Source: RYN-122 sp963761655 (GTDB taxonomy: Bacteria > Actinomycetota > Actinomycetes > Mycobacteriales > SCTD01). From it: a DNA stretch of 64,000 bases. Positions 50,154 through 57,874 of the stretch are shown piece after piece; position 1 is the stretch's first letter, and each line of letters opens with the position of its first letter. The notes beneath the pieces were generated by a model that was given only the letters and a program-made list of their open reading frames with translations, was not told where the DNA came from and did no database searches. The stretch is taken from assembly GCA_963761655.1 (NCBI GenBank), contig CAVXHI010000008.1:372001-436000 (forward strand), in the 5' to 3' direction. A program made the position numbers and the translations under genes.

Positions 50154-51269
50154 GTGACCTCCGACGCCGGACAGCCCGCCCTGCAGCACAGCCCGCTCCA
50201 CGACCGGCACGTCGCCCTCGGCGCCAAGATGGCCGACTTCGGCGGGTGGGAGATGCCGATCGAGTACCCGGGCGGCGGCGTGCTCAAGGAGCACCTGGCG
50301 GTCCGCGAGGCGGTCGGGGTGTTCGACGTCAGCCACCTCGGCAAGGGCGTGGTGCGCGGGCCGGGGGCGGTCGACTTCGTCAACGACCGGCTCACCAACG
50401 ACCTCCGGCGGGTCGGCGTCGGGCAGGCGCAGTACACGCTCTGCCTCGACGACCGCACGGGCGGCGTCGTCGACGACCTCATCCAGTACGTCCGCAGCGA
50501 GGACGAGGTCTTCCTCATCCCGAACGCCGCGAACTCCAGCCAGGTCGTCTCGCGGCTGGCCGCCGACGCCCCCGAGGGCATCACGGTCGAGGACCTGCAC
50601 ACCACCCTCGCCGTGATCGCCGTCCAGGGGCCGCGGAGCACCGAGCTCGTCCAGGCCCTCGGCCTGCCCACCGACCACGACTACATGAGCTTCGACGGAG
50701 CCTCCTGGCAGGGGAGGCCGGTCGTGGTCTGCCGCACCGGCTACACCGGCGAGCGCGGCTACGAGCTGCTGCCGCAGTGGGACGACGCCGCCGACCTGTG
50801 GGACGCCGTCCTGGCCGCCGGCGCGCCGCTCGGGGTGCTGCCCTGCGGCCTCGGGGCCCGCGACACCCTCCGCACCGAGATGGGCTACCCGCTGCACGGG
50901 CAGGACCTCTCGCTCGACATCACGCCCGTCCAGGCGAAGGCGACCTGGGCGGTCGGGTGGGGCAAGCCGCGCTTCTGGGGCCGCGAGGCGTTGCTGCGCG
51001 AGCGCGAGACGGGCCCGGCCCGGGTGCTCTGGGGGTTGACGGGGCTCGACCGGGGCATCCCGCGCGCGCACATGGTCGTCACGAGCGGCGAGCGGGAGGT
51101 GGGCGAGGTGACGAGCGGGACCTTCTCCCCGACCCTGAGGACCGGGATCGCCCTGGCGCTGCTCGCTCCCGACCTCGCCGAGGGCGACGAGGTCGAGGTC
51201 GACGTCCGGGGCCGGGTGTCCCGCTTCCGGGTGGCGAAGCCGCCGTTCGTCCCCAGCCGGGTGCGCTGA
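50154..51269 (+). CDS. gcvT: Aminomethyltransferase (glycine cleavage T protein)
   Basis: A 371-residue T protein: FGGWEMPIEYPGGGVLKEHLAVREAVGVFDVSHLGK near the start, NDLRRVGVGQAQYTLCLDDRTGGVVDDL, the folate region RTGYTGERGYELLP, and the C-terminal barrel GEVTSGTFSPTLRTGIALALL. Transfers the methylene carbon from the aminomethyl-lipoyl H protein to tetrahydrofolate, releasing ammonia. The gcvH and gcvP genes are not in this window. GTG start. No glycine riboswitch was recognised upstream. Confidence 0.95.
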   Translation: MTSDAGQPALQHSPLHDRHVALGAKMADFGGWEMPIEYPGGGVLKEHLAVREAVGVFDVSHLGKGVVRGPGAVDFVNDRLTNDLRRVGVGQAQYTLCLDDRTGGVVDDLIQYVRSEDEVFLIPNAANSSQVVSRLAADAPEGITVEDLHTTLAVIAVQGPRSTELVQALGLPTDHDYMSFDGASWQGRPVVVCRTGYTGERGYELLPQWDDAADLWDAVLAAGAPLGVLPCGLGARDTLRTEMGYPLHGQDLSLDITPVQAKATWAVGWGKPRFWGREALLRERETGPARVLWGLTGLDRGIPRAHMVVTSGEREVGEVTSGTFSPTLRTGIALALLAPDLAEGDEVEVDVRGRVSRFRVAKPPFVPSRVR

Positions 51270-51274
51270 CCGGG

Positions 51275-51799
51275 GTGACGGCGGCGGGGCAGGGAGGCAC
51301 CCGGCTGCTGCTGATCGGGTGCACCGGCTCGGGGCGCTCCACGGTCGGCAGCCAGGTCGCGACCCGGCTGCGCTGGCCGTTCCTCGACGACGACGACCTG
51401 CTGGCGCGCACCAGCGGTTCCGACGTCGCGACCCTGTACGACACGCAGGGCGTGGAGGCGGTCATGGCCGCCGAGGCCGCCACGGTCAACCTCGTGCTCG
51501 GGGTGCCCGGACCGCTGGTCGCGAGCATCGCCACCGGCGTGCTGCTGCAGGAGGGCGGGCGCGAGCGGCTCCGGGCAGGGGGCCGCGTCGTGTGGCTGCG
51601 CGCCACCGTGGCGACGCTGGCCCGCCGGGTCGGGCGCGGCGAGGGCCGGCCGTGGCTCGGGGACGACCCGGAGGCCACGCTGAGCCGCTTCGTGGCGGAG
51701 CGCTACCCGCTGTACGAGCAGGTCGCCGACCAGGTGGTCGACGTCGACGTCCTGCCGGTCGGGCAGGTGGCGAGGACGATCGTGTCGTCGCTGCCGTAG
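51275..51799 (+). CDS. Shikimate kinase-like P-loop protein
   Basis: A 174-residue nucleoside-monophosphate-kinase fold protein. P-loop GCTGSGRST at residues 13-21, the Walker B-like FLDDDDLLARTSG (shikimate kinases have a DxD), VVWLRAT and the lid ARRVGRGEGRPWLGDD. The end, RYPLYEQVADQVVDVD, is as in AroK. The glycine-rich shikimate site is not clear, and aroB/C/E are not nearby, so the enzyme may use another substrate. GTG start six bases after gcvT. Confidence 0.75.
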   Translation: MTAAGQGGTRLLLIGCTGSGRSTVGSQVATRLRWPFLDDDDLLARTSGSDVATLYDTQGVEAVMAAEAATVNLVLGVPGPLVASIATGVLLQEGGRERLRAGGRVVWLRATVATLARRVGRGEGRPWLGDDPEATLSRFVAERYPLYEQVADQVVDVDVLPVGQVARTIVSSLP

Positions 51800-51812
51800 G
51801 CCGCGGCCCGGG

Positions 51813-52559
51813 TCACACGCTCATCCCCACCAGCACCGTCGTCGTCGCGATCTCGACGAGGGCGCCGAGGACGTCGCCCGTCACGCCCTCGAGGCGGCGC
51901 ACGGCGTGGCGGCGCAGCACCCGGGCGGCGAGCAGGCCGGCGAGCAGGGCCAGGGCGGGCCGCGGTCCGCCGTCGAGCAGGCAGGCGGCCCCGCCGGAGA
52001 CGACGGCCAGCGCCAGCGGGACGGAAGGGCGGACGGTCCCGGCGACGAGCGCCCCGAGGCCCCCGGGGGTGGCGGCCGGGGTCGCGGGCGTGCAGGCGAG
52101 CGACACCGCCAGCCGTCCGGCGACGACGGCGAGGACCACCGCCAGCGGGCCGCGGCCGGCGGACGCGCAGGCCAGCAGGGCGCCCACCTGCACGAGGAGG
52201 ACCAGCAGGACGGCGGCGAGCCCGAGGCCCCCGACGTCGGGCTGCTTCATGATCGCGCGGGCCCGCTCGGGGCCGGCGTGGCTGCCCAGGCCGTCGGCGA
52301 GGTCGGCGAGGCCGTCCAGGTGCAGGCCCCGGGTCAGGCCCCCGAGCAGGGCGAGCACGGCGGCGCAGGCCAGCAGCGGGGGTCCCTCGGTGAGGCGGTC
52401 CAGCCCGGCGAGCAGCCCGGCCGCGAGCAGGCCGAGGAGCAGCCCGACCAGGGGCGCCAGCGACATCGCCGTCCCCGCCGTCCGGCGGTCGACCACGGCC
52501 GGACCGCGCACCGGCAGGACGGTGAGCGTGGTGAGGGCGAGCCGGAGCCCGTCAGGCAT
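51813..52559 (-). CDS. cobS: Adenosylcobinamide-GDP ribazoletransferase (cobalamin synthase)
   Basis: A 248-residue membrane enzyme. It joins alpha-ribazole to adenosylcobinamide-GDP, the last step in the nucleotide-loop pathway. Visible features: LTVLPV near the start, GLHLDGLADLADGLGSHAGPERARAIMKQPDVGGLG (the HxDGxxDxxDG block and the RxxxIMKxxxxGxxG segment, metal ligands) and five to six hydrophobic stretches. Its ATG overlaps the cobT stop. Last gene in the cob operon. Confidence 0.92.
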   Translation of the reverse strand: MPDGLRLALTTLTVLPVRGPAVVDRRTAGTAMSLAPLVGLLLGLLAAGLLAGLDRLTEGPPLLACAAVLALLGGLTRGLHLDGLADLADGLGSHAGPERARAIMKQPDVGGLGLAAVLLVLLVQVGALLACASAGRGPLAVVLAVVAGRLAVSLACTPATPAATPGGLGALVAGTVRPSVPLALAVVSGGAACLLDGGPRPALALLAGLLAARVLRRHAVRRLEGVTGDVLGALVEIATTTVLVGMSV

Positions 52560-53244
52560 GCAGCAGCTCCAGCGCCCCGGCCAGGACCCGCTCGGCGAGC
52601 AGGGCACCACCGGGCCCGGGCAGGCGGAGGTCGAGCAGGGGGGACACCCCCAGCACCTCGAGCGCCCGGACCGCGGCCGGGGTCGCGCTCGAGCAGCCCG
52701 CCAGGACCCACCGCCCGGCGCCCGGGGCGAGCCGGTCGGCCACGAGCAGCGCGGCGGCCGCCCCCGGGGCGCTCCCCAGCAGGACCGGCGTGCGGCGGCG
52801 GGCGGCCTGGGCGACGAGGCCGGCGAGGCAGGACAGGGCGGGGTCGCCCGCGGCGTCGAGCAGGGCCGCGGGGTCGCCGACGAGGGGCCGCAGCCGGGGG
52901 AGGGCGGTGCGGACAGCGGTCACCTGCCCGGCCCAGCCGGGTCCGCCGCCGGTGCCGATCGCGTGCACGGGCTCGACCGCGAGCAGCGCGGCCAGGACGG
53001 CGAGCGCCGGGGAGGGGTCGCCGGAGGACTCCACGACCAGCAGGTCGACGCCCTCGTCGGCGGCGGCGTCGGCCAGGGCGGTGCCCTGCTCGAGGCCGGC
53101 GCCCGGGGCGGGCGTGCGGGCGTGCTGCGCGGCCCGGGGCGGCCAGGCGCCCTGCAGCTCGGCCAGCCGGCGCAGGCCGGGCCCGAGCGCCCCGAGGACG
53201 GGCGGGGCCGCGTCGAGCAGCCCGGGCGGGTCGACCGGGATCAC
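52552..53244 (-). CDS. Short CobT-like protein (nicotinate-nucleotide:DMB phosphoribosyltransferase homologue), degenerate
   Basis: A 230-residue protein, well below the 330-355 typical of CobT. It lies between cobU and cobS, and overlaps both (GTG start next to the end of cobU, ATG of cobS). The text GVDLLVVESSGDPSP and later GDPALSCLAGLVAQAARRRTPVLLG, TPAAVRALEVLGVSPLLDLRLPGPGGA follow the CobT order, but the usual GEMGIGNTT is degraded and RLGEGTGA, with the catalytic base Glu, reads RLPGPGGA. So the general base is missing. It may be inactive, act only as a structural partner, or have another activity. Identification rests on position and partial motif agreement. Confidence 0.7.
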   Translation of the reverse strand: MIPVDPPGLLDAAPPVLGALGPGLRRLAELQGAWPPRAAQHARTPAPGAGLEQGTALADAAADEGVDLLVVESSGDPSPALAVLAALLAVEPVHAIGTGGGPGWAGQVTAVRTALPRLRPLVGDPAALLDAAGDPALSCLAGLVAQAARRRTPVLLGSAPGAAAALLVADRLAPGAGRWVLAGCSSATPAAVRALEVLGVSPLLDLRLPGPGGALLAERVLAGALELLHA

Positions 53245-54545
53245 CGGACGCTCCGGGCGATCCCGGCGACGACCTGCACGACGTCGTCGGCGTCGCGCGC
53301 GAGCGCCTGGGTGCAGGTCCCGAGCAGGTCGACGAACAGCCGGCCGCCGAGCGTCGGGGCGACCAGCCCGCCCCCGACCTCCGGGGCGACCAGCACGGCC
53401 CGCCGGCTGCTCCGCCAGGCCTCCAGCAGCGGCGGGAGGGCGGTCGAGACGGCGGCCGCGGCGAGGGAGCGGTCGTCCCAGGCGGCGGCGTCGTCGAGCA
53501 GGCGGGTGAGCCACAGGCCGAGGTCGTCGACGAGGACGGCGTCGTCGGTGCCGTGCAGGACAGCGGCGACGTCGCCCGTCTCCACGGTGGTCCACGAGGC
53601 CGGCCGACGGGCGGTGTGGGCCTGCACCCGGGCGGTCCACTCGTCGTCGCCGGGCCGGGGCGGTGCGGTCGCGACGTAGGTGACGGCAGGCTCGGCGGCC
53701 AGGAGTGCCTCCGCGTGCGCGGACTTCCCGGAGCGCGCGCCGCCGAGGACGAGGGTCCGCCGAGGTCCCGCGGGTCCGGCCCCCGCCCCGACGACGTCGC
53801 CGTCCCGGGGGGCCGACGCTCCCCAGGAGGCCAGCAGCCGGTCGAGCTCCGCGGGCGGCGGGTTGTCGTGGCCGAGGTGGACGGCGAGGACCTGCGTCGC
53901 AGCCGTGACGGCGCCGGTCCGGCGCAGCGCGGCCACCTGCGCGGGGAAGGTCTGCACGTCCAGGTGGCCCGGTCCGCCCCCGGTCAGCTCCATGAGGACG
54001 ACGTCGTACGGCCCTGACGGCACCTCCGGGAGCGGCCCGGTGTCGACGGCGTACAGCAGGCGGTCGCCGTCGGGGGCGGTGACGTCGTACAGCACGGCCG
54101 GGCCGAGGCGGGCGTCCCCGTGCGCGGCCGGCAGGACCCGGACGACGTGCCCGGCCACCTCCAGGACGTCGCCGGGTCCGACCACGGACACGGTCACCGA
54201 CGGGTCGAGCCACGGCCGGGCCGCCTCGGCGACGGCGGGCGGGGCGACCAGGTGCAGGGCGCGCGGTGCCTGCGACCAGCCGCGCCACCGCCAGGCCGCG
54301 ACGTCGTGGTGGTCGGGGTGGCCGTGGCCGACCAGGACCGCCTCGACCCCGGCGAGCGACACCCCCTGGCGGGCCGCGGCCCGGGGCGCCTCGGCGCCGA
54401 CGTCGAGCAGCAGGCGGTCGTCGAGCAGCACGCTGGTCTGCCCGCGGACCACCCCGGACGCGGCTGCCGCGAGGCAGGACGCGCAGGTGCACCAGGGGTT
54501 CGGCCAGCCGGCGGCCGCCCCTGTGCCGAGCAGCCTCAGACGCAT
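53241..54545 (-). CDS. Metallo-beta-lactamase domain fused to adenosylcobinamide kinase/guanylyltransferase (CobU)
   Basis: A 434-residue fusion. Residues 1-250: MBL-fold hydrolase, PhnP-like, with Cys19/Cys21/Cys24 (WCTCASC), the metal motif GHGHPDHHD (His74, His76, Asp78, His79) and later LAVHLGHDNPP. Residues 268-434: CobU, with the P-loop GGARSGKS at 268-275, ARVQAHTARRPASWTTVE (GMP-attachment His) and the EVGGGLVAPTLGGR...LLGTCTQ block. CobU phosphorylates adenosylcobinamide and transfers GMP to it. The MBL part may process a cyclic phosphate or similar. First gene of the cob operon. ATG start. Confidence 0.88.
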   Translation of the reverse strand: MRLRLLGTGAAAGWPNPWCTCASCLAAAASGVVRGQTSVLLDDRLLLDVGAEAPRAAARQGVSLAGVEAVLVGHGHPDHHDVAAWRWRGWSQAPRALHLVAPPAVAEAARPWLDPSVTVSVVGPGDVLEVAGHVVRVLPAAHGDARLGPAVLYDVTAPDGDRLLYAVDTGPLPEVPSGPYDVVLMELTGGGPGHLDVQTFPAQVAALRRTGAVTAATQVLAVHLGHDNPPPAELDRLLASWGASAPRDGDVVGAGAGPAGPRRTLVLGGARSGKSAHAEALLAAEPAVTYVATAPPRPGDDEWTARVQAHTARRPASWTTVETGDVAAVLHGTDDAVLVDDLGLWLTRLLDDAAAWDDRSLAAAAVSTALPPLLEAWRSSRRAVLVAPEVGGGLVAPTLGGRLFVDLLGTCTQALARDADDVVQVVAGIARSVR

Positions 54546-54587
54546 CGGCCTAGCCTCCCAGAGACACGCGACGAGCAGGAGGACGGC

Positions 54588-54794
54588 ATGGCCTGGACCT
54601 GGCGCTACGAGGGACCGGACGGCACGGAGGTCGACCCCGGGGAGCAGGGCGGTGGCAGCTTCCCGAACCAGAGCGACGCCGAGAGCTGGGTCGGCGAGAC
54701 CTGGAAGGAGCTGCTCGAGGCGGGCGTCCACCAGGTGACGCTGTTCGAGGAGGACCGCAAGGTCTACGGCCCCATGGGACTGAACCCGGCCTGA
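54588..54794 (+). CDS. Small acidic hypothetical protein (68 residues)
   Basis: A 68-residue soluble protein: MAWTWRYEGPDGTEVDPGEQ, SFPNQSDAESWVGETWKELL and VTLFEEDRKVYGPMGLNPA. Acidic and without membrane parts. The GCAGGAGGAC ribosome site lies six bases upstream of ATG. This kind of small protein recurs in actinobacteria; no function is known. It is divergent from cobU; the gap is about 40 bases. Confidence 0.8.
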   Translation: MAWTWRYEGPDGTEVDPGEQGGGSFPNQSDAESWVGETWKELLEAGVHQVTLFEEDRKVYGPMGLNPA

Positions 54795-54822
54795 CGGGGG
54801 CGCCCGCGTCGGCCGGCGACGG

Positions 54823-55821
54823 TCAGGGGCGCTTCGCCGGGCTGCTGGTGAAGGTCGGGTCCGCGACGACGACGTCGGCCAGCACCTTGTTGACGGCCTC
54901 GAACAGGTCGTCGTCGAGGGCCTTGCCGGCCGCCGCGGCGTTGTCGCGGACCTGCTCCGGGCGGGACGCCCCGACGATGGCGCTGGCGACGTTCGGGTTG
55001 TGGAGCACCCAGGCGACCGCGAGCTGGGCCAGCGACAGCCCGGCCTGCTGCGCGAGGGGCGTCAGCTGCTGGACCTTCTCCAGGACGTCGTCGCGCAGGA
55101 AGTGCTTCATGAAGCCCGAGCCGGTGGGGTCGGTGGCGCGCGAGCCCTCGGGCGGCTGCTGACCGGGCAGGTACTTGCCGGTGAGCACGCCCTGCGCGAT
55201 CGGCGACCACACGATCTGGCTGATGCCCTCGCGGTCGCACAGCGGCACGACCTCGCCCTCGATGACCCGCCAGAGCGCCGAGTACTGCGGCTGGTTGGAC
55301 ACGATCCGGTCCAGGCCCATCTGGTCGGCGATCTTGAGGGCCCGGTCGATCTCCTCGGCCTTCCACTCGCTGACGCCGATGTAGTGGACCTTGCCGGCCC
55401 GGACCAGGTCGTCGAAGGCGCGCAGCGTCTCGTCGAGCGGGGTCTCGTGGTCGAACCGGTGCGCCTGGTAGAGGTCGATGTGGTCGGTCTGCAGGCGCTT
55501 CAACGACGCGTTGCAGCTCTCGACGATGTGCTTGCGCGACAGGCCGCGGTCGTTGCGGCCCGGGCCGGTGGGCCAGTAGACCTTGGTGAACAGCTCGTAG
55601 GACTCGCGGCGGACGCCCTTGAGAGCCTCGCCGAGGATCGTCTCGGCCTTCGTCTGGGCGTACACGTCGGCGGTGTCGAAGGTGGTGATGCCGACCTCCA
55701 GCGCCTCCTTCACGCACGCGGTGGCGGCGTCGGCCTCCACCTGCGAGCCGTGGGTCAGCCAGTTGCCGTAGCTGATCTCACTGACGTACATGCCACTGCG
55801 TCCGAGGCGCCGGTGCTCCAT
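54823..55821 (-). CDS. Aldo/keto reductase (Kv-beta/AKR6-like)
   Basis: A 332-residue aldo/keto reductase. The catalytic tetrad is Asp and Tyr in FDTADVYAQTKAE, Lys in LFTKVYW, and His in LYQAHRFD; NADPH site in VWSPIAQGVLTGKYLPG and IVGASRPEQVRDN. The GRNDRGLSRKHIVE segment resembles the Kv-channel beta-subunit-like group. Reduces aldehydes with NADPH; physiological role unknown. ATG start. Confidence 0.92.
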   Translation of the reverse strand: MEHRRLGRSGMYVSEISYGNWLTHGSQVEADAATACVKEALEVGITTFDTADVYAQTKAETILGEALKGVRRESYELFTKVYWPTGPGRNDRGLSRKHIVESCNASLKRLQTDHIDLYQAHRFDHETPLDETLRAFDDLVRAGKVHYIGVSEWKAEEIDRALKIADQMGLDRIVSNQPQYSALWRVIEGEVVPLCDREGISQIVWSPIAQGVLTGKYLPGQQPPEGSRATDPTGSGFMKHFLRDDVLEKVQQLTPLAQQAGLSLAQLAVAWVLHNPNVASAIVGASRPEQVRDNAAAAGKALDDDLFEAVNKVLADVVVADPTFTSSPAKRP

Positions 55822-55843
55822 GGCGCGACCCTAGCCTCGGGGC

Positions 55844-56368
55844 GTGCTCCTCCGCCGCCTCGCCGTCGCCGGCCTGCTGCTCGTCGTCGCCGTGCTCGCC
55901 CTGCTGCTCGTGGTCGTGGGTCGGGGCGCGCCGCTGACGCTCGACGGCCTGCCGAAGGGCGCGCTCAACGCGGCCGACGTCGCCCGGACCACCGTGTCGG
56001 TCCCGACGTCGGGGCGGGCGCGGCTGCTGCTGGACCGGCGCGAGGTCGACCGCACCGACGGCGGGACGCTGACGGCGTCGCTGGGCGGTCTGCGCGACGG
56101 GCGCCACGTGCTCGTCGTCGAGGTCGACCGCGGCCTGCTGCCCGGCAGCCGCCGCACGACGACGTCGTTCGAGGTCGACACCGTCCCGCCGCAGCTCGTC
56201 CTGACGGGAGGCCGGGGCCGGGGCGAGGACGTGCTGCACCTGTCCACGTCCGACGGCGCCGACGTGGAGGTCGCCCTCGACGGCAGCTTCGCCGTCCCGC
56301 CGGGCGCGCGCGGCCTGGTCGCGGTCGACGACGCCGGCAACCAGGCGCGGGTGCCTACTGGTAGGTGA
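55844..56368 (+). CDS. Exported/membrane-anchored hypothetical protein
   Basis: A 174-residue protein with one N-terminal hydrophobic segment (LAVAGLLLVVAVLALLLVVV, residues 6-25) and an outer beta-rich part (LGGLRDGRHVLVVEVDR, TVPPQLVLTG, VDDAGNQARVP) that looks like an Ig-like/bacterial Big-type domain. Family not recognised. GTG start near the AKR start on the other strand. Its last 14 bases overlap the lipoprotein gene at 56355. Confidence 0.72.
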   Translation: MLLRRLAVAGLLLVVAVLALLLVVVGRGAPLTLDGLPKGALNAADVARTTVSVPTSGRARLLLDRREVDRTDGGTLTASLGGLRDGRHVLVVEVDRGLLPGSRRTTTSFEVDTVPPQLVLTGGRGRGEDVLHLSTSDGADVEVALDGSFAVPPGARGLVAVDDAGNQARVPTGR

Positions 56369-57320
56369 TCAGCTGCGGCTGGGGCACCAGGGCCATGGCC
56401 TCGGCCGGCGTCATCAGGTCGTTCCGGCCGCGGCCGTCGACGTCCTCGTCGTAGAACAGCTTGAAGGCGTTGACGAACTGCGGCGTCCGGGAGGCCAGGA
56501 TGTCGTAGGTGTTCCGCTTGGCGTACTTCGAGCCGAACCCGTCGATGTGGAGCACGGTGGCCAGGCCCGGCCGGTCGACGATCTCCTCGCGGTCGGGCAG
56601 CTGGTAGGTCTTGAACTGGTGGACCATGAAGATCTTCTCGGGCAGCCGGTTCTTGAGCGTCAGGTTCGCGAGGTAGCTCGAGACGTCGTTGAGCGGCTTG
56701 GCGCTCGTGACGCCGATCTGGCGCAGCGGCTTCTGGTCGGCGGTGAGCTTCCACTCCGGGTCGAGCGCGACGCCGACCTCGGGCTGGAGCAGCGCCTGCT
56801 CGTACTCCTTGACCTGGTCGAGGAACTCGGCGCGGCCCGGCTGGAAGTCCAGGATGACCAGCATCTTGTTCTTGCGGGCGACCTCGACGTAGCGCAGGAC
56901 CTCCTCGACGGGCAGCCGCGTGCTGTAGAGGCCGTCCGGCCCGGGCCCGGCGGCGGCGACCGTGGTGATGAGCTCGAACGCCGGCAGCACGGGCTTGCCC
57001 GACGCCGGCTGGAACGGGATCGCGGCCTGCAGGGTCCGCCGGGCGGCGACCTCCGGGCCGGTCTCGCCGAGGACGCCGAGCCGGCCGTTGCCCGCCGTCC
57101 CGTAGTACGCGACGACGACGTGCTTCGGGAAGATCGCCCGGCCGCCGCGGGGGAGCTGGGCCAGCGGTGCAGGCGAGGCGCTCGGGCTGGCCGACGCGCT
57201 CGCGGTGCTGCTGCCGGAGGGTCCGCCCCCGGTCGCGGTCGGCCGGTCCGGCGACGACGTGCAGGCGGCGAGCGCCAGGGCGGCGAGCAGGGGGACGGCG
57301 AGGGGGAGGCGGCGGAGCAC
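56355..57320 (-). CDS. Putative lipoprotein with a hydrolase-like outer domain
   Basis: A 321-residue protein. Signal peptide with lipobox LALAAC (Cys19), then a Ser/Ala/Thr/Pro-rich linker (about 20-54), then a domain with VVVAYYGTAGNG, PAFELITTVAAAGPG, LVILDFQPGRAEF, VGVALDPEW and FMVHQFKTYQLPDR, that looks like a beta/alpha barrel. Actinobacterial lipoproteins of this type are common and of unknown function; some resemble glycoside hydrolases. ATG start. Divergent or convergent overlaps mark both ends: 14 bases with the gene to the left. Confidence 0.82.
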   Translation of the reverse strand: MLRRLPLAVPLLAALALAACTSSPDRPTATGGGPSGSSTASASASPSASPAPLAQLPRGGRAIFPKHVVVAYYGTAGNGRLGVLGETGPEVAARRTLQAAIPFQPASGKPVLPAFELITTVAAAGPGPDGLYSTRLPVEEVLRYVEVARKNKMLVILDFQPGRAEFLDQVKEYEQALLQPEVGVALDPEWKLTADQKPLRQIGVTSAKPLNDVSSYLANLTLKNRLPEKIFMVHQFKTYQLPDREEIVDRPGLATVLHIDGFGSKYAKRNTYDILASRTPQFVNAFKLFYDEDVDGRGRNDLMTPAEAMALVPQPQLITYQ

Positions 57321-57358
57321 CCGAGGACGGTAGCCGCGGGGCCGCGGCCGACCGGGAC

Positions 57359-57874
57359 CTACGGCGTGTCGCCCGGCTCGACCTGGGGCGGGGGCATCCG
57401 GAAGCGGCGCAGCACGGTCGAGCGCAGCAGCGCGTACCCGACGTGGCGGAGGGTCTTGGCCTCCTGCGGGTGCCGGGCCCGCAGGGTCTTGCGGACGCGG
57501 AGCGCGAGCAGGACGAAGTCGACGAGGACGGCCACCAGACCGACCGCCCAGATCCGGCTGGCGACGGCGTAGACGTCCTCCTGGCCGATCAGCTGCGCGA
57601 CGACGAGGAGCACCGCGATCGGCAGCAGCAGCGTCCCGACGTTGCGGCGGCTGTCGACGACGTCGCGGACGAGGCGCCGGACCGGGCCGGCGTCGCGGGG
57701 GAGCAGGGAGGCGGAGTCGCCGGCGACGTAGCCGGCGCGCACGCCCTTGCGGCCCTTGGCGCCCTGCTCGCGCAGCCGGGCGGCGGCCTCGCGGCGGGTC
57801 TGCGGCGGCGGCGCGACGGGGCCGCGGCCCGCGGCGGCGCGCTTGGGGGTCGGGCGGCCCTTGGGGGAGGTCAC
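57359..57874 (-). CDS. DUF3043 family membrane protein
   Basis: A 171-residue actinobacterial DUF3043 protein. Soluble N-terminus with KGRPTPKRAAAGRG and TRREAAARLREQGAKGRKGVRAGYVAGD, then two transmembrane segments (about 85-105 and 115-137), then a basic C-terminus. Function unknown. Its GTG overlaps the nadA stop, so it is coupled to nadA, the usual place in actinobacteria. Confidence 0.9.
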   Translation of the reverse strand: MTSPKGRPTPKRAAAGRGPVAPPPQTRREAAARLREQGAKGRKGVRAGYVAGDSASLLPRDAGPVRRLVRDVVDSRRNVGTLLLPIAVLLVVAQLIGQEDVYAVASRIWAVGLVAVLVDFVLLALRVRKTLRARHPQEAKTLRHVGYALLRSTVLRRFRMPPPQVEPGDTP

